64,000 bases of DNA. It comes from Candidatus Delongbacteria bacterium (GTDB taxonomy: Bacteria; UBA4055). The position numbers and the translations under genes are program-made. Shown here in pieces: positions 59,733 to 64,000 of the stretch (position 1 is its first letter; each line of letters starts with the position of its first letter). The notes below the pieces were generated by a model that saw nothing but the letters and a program-made list of their open reading frames with translations, was not told where the DNA came from and made no database searches. The stretch is taken from the NCBI GenBank assembly GCA_016937995.1, contig JAFGVM010000064.1:1-64000 (forward strand), in the 5' to 3' direction.

Positions 59733-60753
59733 ATTTGATCGAACATTTTAATAAGAATTTTAATTTCAATACAAACCCCGGGTTAAATTTTTGTGAATAA
59801 ATGAATTCTGAATAAATATCTTTTGTTTTCAATCCGAATTTTGTTGAATTAGTACAAACTGAGAACCAGTATTTTGATATTATATTTTTAAAAATGTTGT
59901 GCTGATATATTTTATTATCATCATTTGCTTTGATCAGGTTATTTATCCAAGCAAGTATCAGTTTAAGATCCTCAAATTTATCAAGAATTTTATTGGTTGA
60001 TAAATTTATATGAGTTGTGATTTCTGATTCATCAGGTTTTAAACCAAGAACTTCCAACTGAGCCAAGAAGATCCTCTTCAAGAAAGTTTTTCTATAATCT
60101 TTAGTAGTCGAATTTGTAATATTTGAACTTAAGAAACGGTATTTTAATAAAGGTTCAGTGAGATTCGCAAATTTTGTATATTTAACCATTCTAGACCAAA
60201 GCTCATAGTCCTGACTGATTTGAAATTCTTCGTTATAACGGAATTTATGCTCATCAAGTACTGATTTTCTCATAAACACCGTTGGGTGCATGATCACATC
60301 TCTAAATAACAATTCAACCTTTATCTCATCATGCGACAATGGAAGTTCTGTGAGTTCATTATATTTGCCAAAAAATTGAATATTCGTACCTAAAACTCCC
60401 ACATCAGAATTATCCTCCATGAATGAGTACTGTTTAAGAAATCGTTCAGGTTTAGAAATGTCGTCTGAGTCCATTCTTGCTATATATTTTCCCTTTACAA
60501 TATCAAGCATTTTATTCAAATTTTTTGTAAGACCAATATTTTCTAGGTTTTTTAGCAATACTATTCTATCATCTTGCTTCGCATAATCTTCTAGAATTAT
60601 TAACGAAGTATCAGAAGAACAATCATCTGTAATTATAAATTCAAAATCAGAAAACGATTGGTTTAAAATGCTGTCAACAGATTCTTTTAAGTATAACTCG
60701 CTGTTATATACAGACATTATGACAGATATTTGAGGAGTGTTTTTAGAATTCAT
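59719..60753 (-). CDS. Family 2 glycosyltransferase
   Basis: A 344-residue GT2 (QISVIMSVYNSELYLKESVDSILNQSFSDFEFIITDDCSSDTSLI at the start; ARMDSDDISKPERFLKQ with the metal site at ~92; HPTVFMRKSVLDE; SQDYELWSRMVKY at ~180). Its catalytic domain closely resembles that at 54365-55156, so the two are probably paralogues in one cluster. An extra C-terminal ~110 residues are helical and basic. It overlaps the polymerase gene by 11 nt and the next GT4 by 14 nt. Confidence 0.9.
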   Translation of the reverse strand: MNSKNTPQISVIMSVYNSELYLKESVDSILNQSFSDFEFIITDDCSSDTSLIILEDYAKQDDRIVLLKNLENIGLTKNLNKMLDIVKGKYIARMDSDDISKPERFLKQYSFMEDNSDVGVLGTNIQFFGKYNELTELPLSHDEIKVELLFRDVIMHPTVFMRKSVLDEHKFRYNEEFQISQDYELWSRMVKYTKFANLTEPLLKYRFLSSNITNSTTKDYRKTFLKRIFLAQLEVLGLKPDESEITTHINLSTNKILDKFEDLKLILAWINNLIKANDDNKIYQHNIFKNIISKYWFSVCTNSTKFGLKTKDIYSEFIYSQKFNPGFVLKLKFLLKCSIKYDRK

Positions 60754-62032
60754 TCTGGATAGCTTTTTTTCTTATTACAAATTTCTGAGAAATAAATATA
60801 ATGATAAAAACTGAACCTACACTCCAAATATACCTGAATTCCCATTTAAGTAATCCCATGATACTAACGAAAAATACTAATAGTAAAAGTGAAAAACTTA
60901 CGATAGAATAATTTTTACGGAATGTATTAAAAGTAAGAGAATTAATTACTCCTATAATGTAGGAATATAGTGCTATCCCAAAAATTCCTGCATCTCTATA
61001 GAATGTATACAGCATCGTATAATGTGAGTTGTGATTTATTGCAGAACCGCCAAGGCTTCTGTATGTTGCAGTAATTTCATGAAATGAGTTATTGATATTC
61101 GCAAAAGGTATGGATATTTTCTTAAAAATGATATCTAGGATCCAATCTATTCCGGCTATAAAACCTCGAAAGTATGAATAATCATAATCAATTCCCACTT
61201 TATAATTATTCAAAAAGTAGTCAAAAGCAGTGAATGGACCTGCAAAGTACCAAACGAAATAATTCTTAATTATTGAAAATGGATCAAGAGATTGATTTGA
61301 GGTTCTGAATGTGCTCATAGAAATTATAAATGTAATTAGCAATAAAACACTAGCAATATATCTGAGCTTAATTTTCTTTTTATCAATAAGAAAATAAAAA
61401 CCTAAAAAAAGATTTATAACAATTAAGAAAATAGGAAACCTTCCAATTGTAGATATACTGTATAAAATTAGGTTCAAAAAAGATATGAATAGAAATCTCT
61501 TTGGTAACTTCTCCAACAAAACTCCTGCAATTGAAATGAACGAACATGCATAAAGGCTTGGTTTTACAAAATACGCAAAATATAGCAGATAATTTCCATA
61601 TAGTCCTTCAGAAGAATATACCATACCTCTAAAAGTACCAGGATTAAGATTTCTTAACATACCTATTGTTTTCTGGATCATTAAAATTAGAATGATAGTA
61701 ATGAAAAATTGGAAATAAAAAAATAATTTTAATTTAATTGAATTATTTATATTGAAGTCAAGCTTTTTAACTTTTTTCAATAATAACTTCTTATTACTTA
61801 AAAATGTTATGCTTCCTACAGAAAACATTATCAGAGATAAAATAATCAATTGATATGCATACATACTTGGTAGCCTCATTCCTATCAAATTGAAAGTAGA
61901 TAGAAAAATAAATCCACCCCACCAAATCACATAAATTGTGGTTGGATTTGCTAAAGTCTCTGATTTTACCCATGCCAGAAAAATTGAGAGAAAAATAACA
62001 GAAAATAAAATATAATAAAATGAATCAGGCAT
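60743..62032 (-). CDS. Wzy-type oligosaccharide repeat-unit polymerase (putative)
   Basis: A 429-residue protein with about 12 hydrophobic segments and few charged residues outside loops, the pattern of O-antigen/capsule polymerases. A large external loop (~266-340) includes YDYSYFRGFIAGIDWILDIIF and TYRSLGGSAINHNSHYTMLYTFYRDAG, the latter resembling the oligosaccharide repeat polymerase (OPS) family. Position between the chain-length regulator and the glycosyltransferases supports the call; sequence identity in Wzy proteins is always low, so it rests on topology and context. A wzx flippase is not seen in the window. Confidence 0.78.
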   Translation of the reverse strand: MPDSFYYILFSVIFLSIFLAWVKSETLANPTTIYVIWWGGFIFLSTFNLIGMRLPSMYAYQLIILSLIMFSVGSITFLSNKKLLLKKVKKLDFNINNSIKLKLFFYFQFFITIILILMIQKTIGMLRNLNPGTFRGMVYSSEGLYGNYLLYFAYFVKPSLYACSFISIAGVLLEKLPKRFLFISFLNLILYSISTIGRFPIFLIVINLFLGFYFLIDKKKIKLRYIASVLLLITFIISMSTFRTSNQSLDPFSIIKNYFVWYFAGPFTAFDYFLNNYKVGIDYDYSYFRGFIAGIDWILDIIFKKISIPFANINNSFHEITATYRSLGGSAINHNSHYTMLYTFYRDAGIFGIALYSYIIGVINSLTFNTFRKNYSIVSFSLLLLVFFVSIMGLLKWEFRYIWSVGSVFIIIFISQKFVIRKKAIQNEF

Positions 62033-62037
62033 CTACT

Positions 62038-62901
62038 TTACTCTTTAATTGCCGCAAAGATCTTCTTAAATCCCGGTTTCAATGAAACGATCAGGACTGA
62101 AAACAATCCACCTAAAAACGTAGTCATTATGACCATGAAAGATCTTTTTGGATATATTCTTTTTGAAGGTATGTAAGGTTTATTGACTACTGTAAAAACA
62201 TTTGAGGATAAAACGAACTTATCTTCGATCTTGGTTGACAGTTTCTTTTCAAGCATTTGTATAACTCTTGAATCCTTAGTTTTATTTATTAGATCCTCAT
62301 AAAACTCAATATCAGCCTGCAGATTTTCAACATTTTGATTTCTTATATAGTCTCTAAGGGTAATTAAAATTTCATTCATAAGCTCATAAGCAAAATATTT
62401 ATCCTTCAATTTAACAGACAGACCTATAGTATTATGATCAGTATTCACTGCGTATTTAATTACTTTTTCAAGAATTTTAATTGCAGTATCATGTTTCATC
62501 TGTTCTTTTAATTTTTTATCAGGCTCGATTTTATCAATTTTAGATAAAATATCTCCAAACAACCGTTCTTCTTTTTCGTATTTCTTATAAAATATTTCAA
62601 GGAAAGTATTGGATTTTAATGTTAGTAAGATCTGATTTATCACAGGTGTACTTGTATAGCCACCAAGTGAAAATCCCATCAAATTAGTACTGGATTCCAA
62701 TGATGTTTCCTCAGATGCTTCTGCGGGTTTAATGATTGCATTCACTTCATAAATATGATCAACTACCAGTGAATAAATAATACTTCCAATTGCGAAGATC
62801 ATTGTTATTAGTATAACCTGATATCTGTCTTTCCAAAGATTACGGATAAGATTATAAATGTTAAATTCATCCATCATGTCTTTCTGTTCTTCATTGCTCA
62901 T
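62038..62901 (-). CDS. Wzz-type chain-length determinant protein
   Basis: A 287-residue Wzz/PCP-1 protein: a cytosolic N terminus (FNIYNLIRNLWKDRYQVILITMIFAIGSIIYSLVV, first membrane segment ~34-51), a periplasmic domain (~55-258) with helical coiled segments, and a second membrane segment with the Pro-rich lead PYIPSKRIYPKRSFMVIMTTFLGGLFSVLIVSL (~247-279). No tyrosine-kinase domain is fused, so it is the Wzz type, not the Wzc type. It sets the length of the polysaccharide made by the neighbouring polymerase. It lies 5 nt before the polymerase gene. Confidence 0.9.
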   Translation of the reverse strand: MSNEEQKDMMDEFNIYNLIRNLWKDRYQVILITMIFAIGSIIYSLVVDHIYEVNAIIKPAEASEETSLESSTNLMGFSLGGYTSTPVINQILLTLKSNTFLEIFYKKYEKEERLFGDILSKIDKIEPDKKLKEQMKHDTAIKILEKVIKYAVNTDHNTIGLSVKLKDKYFAYELMNEILITLRDYIRNQNVENLQADIEFYEDLINKTKDSRVIQMLEKKLSTKIEDKFVLSSNVFTVVNKPYIPSKRIYPKRSFMVIMTTFLGGLFSVLIVSLKPGFKKIFAAIKE

Positions 62902-62960
62902 TGCTATATCCTATTGTCCTTTAGTATTAATAATGACTTTGTTATACGTATAAATTTGAT

Positions 62961-64000
62961 TTAAGTTCGTTCCAATATGTTTTCGTTAAGTACGTGAATA
63001 TTTGAATAAAGTTGATATGCTCTCATTCCTTCGATGTTCTCTAATATGTCATCAGGGATAAAACCGGGGTTCTTATCTTTAAATTCGATCACATCATTTT
63101 TTATTATATCCCGGTGATATTTCAGATAGTAATAATCATGAGTTTCTGTATCAAAGCGGTTGGGAAAATTGACAGGCAGTTTTATTTTTCCCTGAATTAT
63201 ACTATTCAACTTTCGGATAATTCTATACTCCAGATCCTGACATTTGTTGCTCAGTCCTATCTCTTTATTTCTAAAAATAGATGAGACATTATTAATATTT
63301 AGCAGTTTGGGATCAATTCTATTTAACAATCGGTTAACGATAGCTTTATATTTTCTGCTACTGTCAGGTAAGGACATGAAAAGATTCTCGATCCTGTGAT
63401 CTAAAGGTGGAATGATAACATTTGTATATCTTCGCCAGACATTTACCAGACCGAACATGAACTTGGAGTTTCTTTCCCTTATATAGACATATTCATTGAA
63501 GCTTGATATAGTTCTGTTCAGTTTCCAGTCAGTAAATAATTTTTCTAGATCAGAAATGATCTCATCAGTAATTTTCTGAGGGATCCGGTATTTACCTGAA
63601 GCATTAATTATGGTTTTATAGTAACTTGACTTTGTAAATTCATTGTTTAGTTCAGGGTCGCATGCATAGCCGAATATACCGTCGGCCAAAACACCCGAAA
63701 TCAAATTTGAACCTTTAGGATCTACATCCGATAAGTAACTAAATAAATGACTATTTTGAACTCCAATAAAACCACCGGAAATTTCGGATAATTCAACAAT
63801 ATCTTTCATGTATTTATCTTCGGTCAATTTATGAAAAATATGTTTTTTCCTGTCATATCCTAGCAGATCTATCACTTTTTTTGCAGCTGCATTTTCGATG
63901 ATATTTTTATTAAAACCATAAGTTACGAACTCGTTTATATATTTTTCTTTATCGAACAATGAAAGGAACAAACGGCTGTCAAATCCTCCGCTTACAGGGA
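62961..64000 (-). CDS. Asparagine-synthase-like PP-loop ATPase domain protein (5' part outside window)
   Basis: The frame runs open through the right edge; upstream of the TTG at 63971 it still reads PVSGGFDSRLFLSLF, the SGGxDS ATP-pyrophosphatase loop of asparagine synthetase C-terminal domains, so 63971 is not its start. About 345 residues are visible. It has RNSKFMFGLVNVWRRYTNVIIPPLDHRIENLFMSLP, a segment typical of asparagine-synthase-like proteins in polysaccharide clusters. Such proteins may amidate sugar acids; whether the glutaminase N domain is present cannot be seen. It is the first visible gene of the cluster. Confidence 0.82.
   Translation of the reverse strand, partial: PVSGGFDSRLFLSLFDKEKYINEFVTYGFNKNIIENAAAKKVIDLLGYDRKKHIFHKLTEDKYMKDIVELSEISGGFIGVQNSHLFSYLSDVDPKGSNLISGVLADGIFGYACDPELNNEFTKSSYYKTIINASGKYRIPQKITDEIISDLEKLFTDWKLNRTISSFNEYVYIRERNSKFMFGLVNVWRRYTNVIIPPLDHRIENLFMSLPDSSRKYKAIVNRLLNRIDPKLLNINNVSSIFRNKEIGLSNKCQDLEYRIIRKLNSIIQGKIKLPVNFPNRFDTETHDYYYLKYHRDIIKNDVIEFKDKNPGFIPDDILENIEGMRAYQLYSNIHVLNENILERT

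Noticed and set aside
62961-63971. Complete protein starting at TTG 63971
   Set aside because: The frame continues to the window edge with PVSGGFDSRLF, the ATP-binding loop of the asparagine synthase domain, so the gene is cut by the edge.
1-64000. tRNA, rRNA or CRISPR arrays
   Set aside because: I looked for tRNA T-arm/acceptor patterns, rRNA-like blocks and regularly spaced long repeats on both strands and found none. The heptamer arrays and the 21-bp operator units have no spacers and are far too short for CRISPR.

Overview
The window is A+T-rich bacterial chromosome with densely packed genes. The best single clue to the host is a 2,110-residue SprA/Sov homologue (8870-15202), the giant outer-membrane channel of the type IX secretion / gliding machinery. 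Together with a DUF6122-like membrane protein (39587-39859) and the general style of the intergenic DNA, it points to the FCB superphylum: Bacteroidota or an uncultured relative such as Delongbacteria or Cloacimonadota. This is inference. No rRNA or tRNA gene is present to settle it, and I saw no CRISPR array, prophage or insertion sequence.

Layout. 1-3.5 kb: the end of a fibronectin-type surface protein, then a large hybrid histidine kinase. 3.5-6.9 kb: the tldD-tldE protease pair and a small lipoprotein. 7-15.2 kb: a TPR protein followed 5 nt later by sprA. 15.4-20.3 kb: xseA, an opposing glycosyltransferase/membrane-protein pair, and hisS. 20.3-22.7 kb: an MNT-HEPN pair (nucleotidyltransferase plus HEPN protein, toxin-antitoxin type) with a strikingly repeated control region, overlapping panE. 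22.8-30.4 kb: TauE-like exporter, murJ, miaB, a LapA-like protein, nadB and a secreted protein. 30.4-33.7 kb: a three-gene O-acyltransferase cassette (MBOAT plus two SGNH-type proteins). 33.8-35.6 kb: a TrmB-regulated mini-operon that runs into two decayed genes. 35.7-39.6 kb and 50.7-54.4 kb: two paralogous signalling proteins built like soluble adenylyl cyclase (two cyclase domains, an ATPase, a helical repeat region). 39.6-44.9 kb, minus strand: DUF6122, Bax inhibitor-1, M42 peptidase, DEAD-box helicase, recN. 45.1-46.3 kb: a SUMF1-type lipoprotein. 46.3-50.5 kb, minus strand: tetR, iron-sulfur protein, two cupins, hcp, read as a nitrosative/redox stress operon. 54.4 kb to the right edge, minus strand: a Wzx/Wzy-type surface polysaccharide cluster with an asparagine-synthase-like protein cut by the edge, Wzz, a Wzy-like polymerase and six glycosyltransferases. 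No Wzx flippase is seen in the window.

The intergenic DNA is unusually structured. At least four families of small palindromes or tandem repeats recur: hairpins bounded by AGAT...ATGAC that often end just before start codons, GAGACG...CGTCTC palindromes, TGTAGGG-type palindromes whose arms vary but stay complementary, and short arrays of 7-bp units. The MNT-HEPN control region carries four 20-bp operator-like units in two pairs, each pair at 21-bp pitch, plus three 11-bp repeats abutting a -35 box. A 392-bp gap at 35.3-35.7 kb hides a 59-codon reading frame that looks like the two ends of an AAA ATPase joined by an internal deletion.

All family calls come from reading motifs by eye. No database search was run. 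Where I moved a start codon or extended a gene, the evidence says why.
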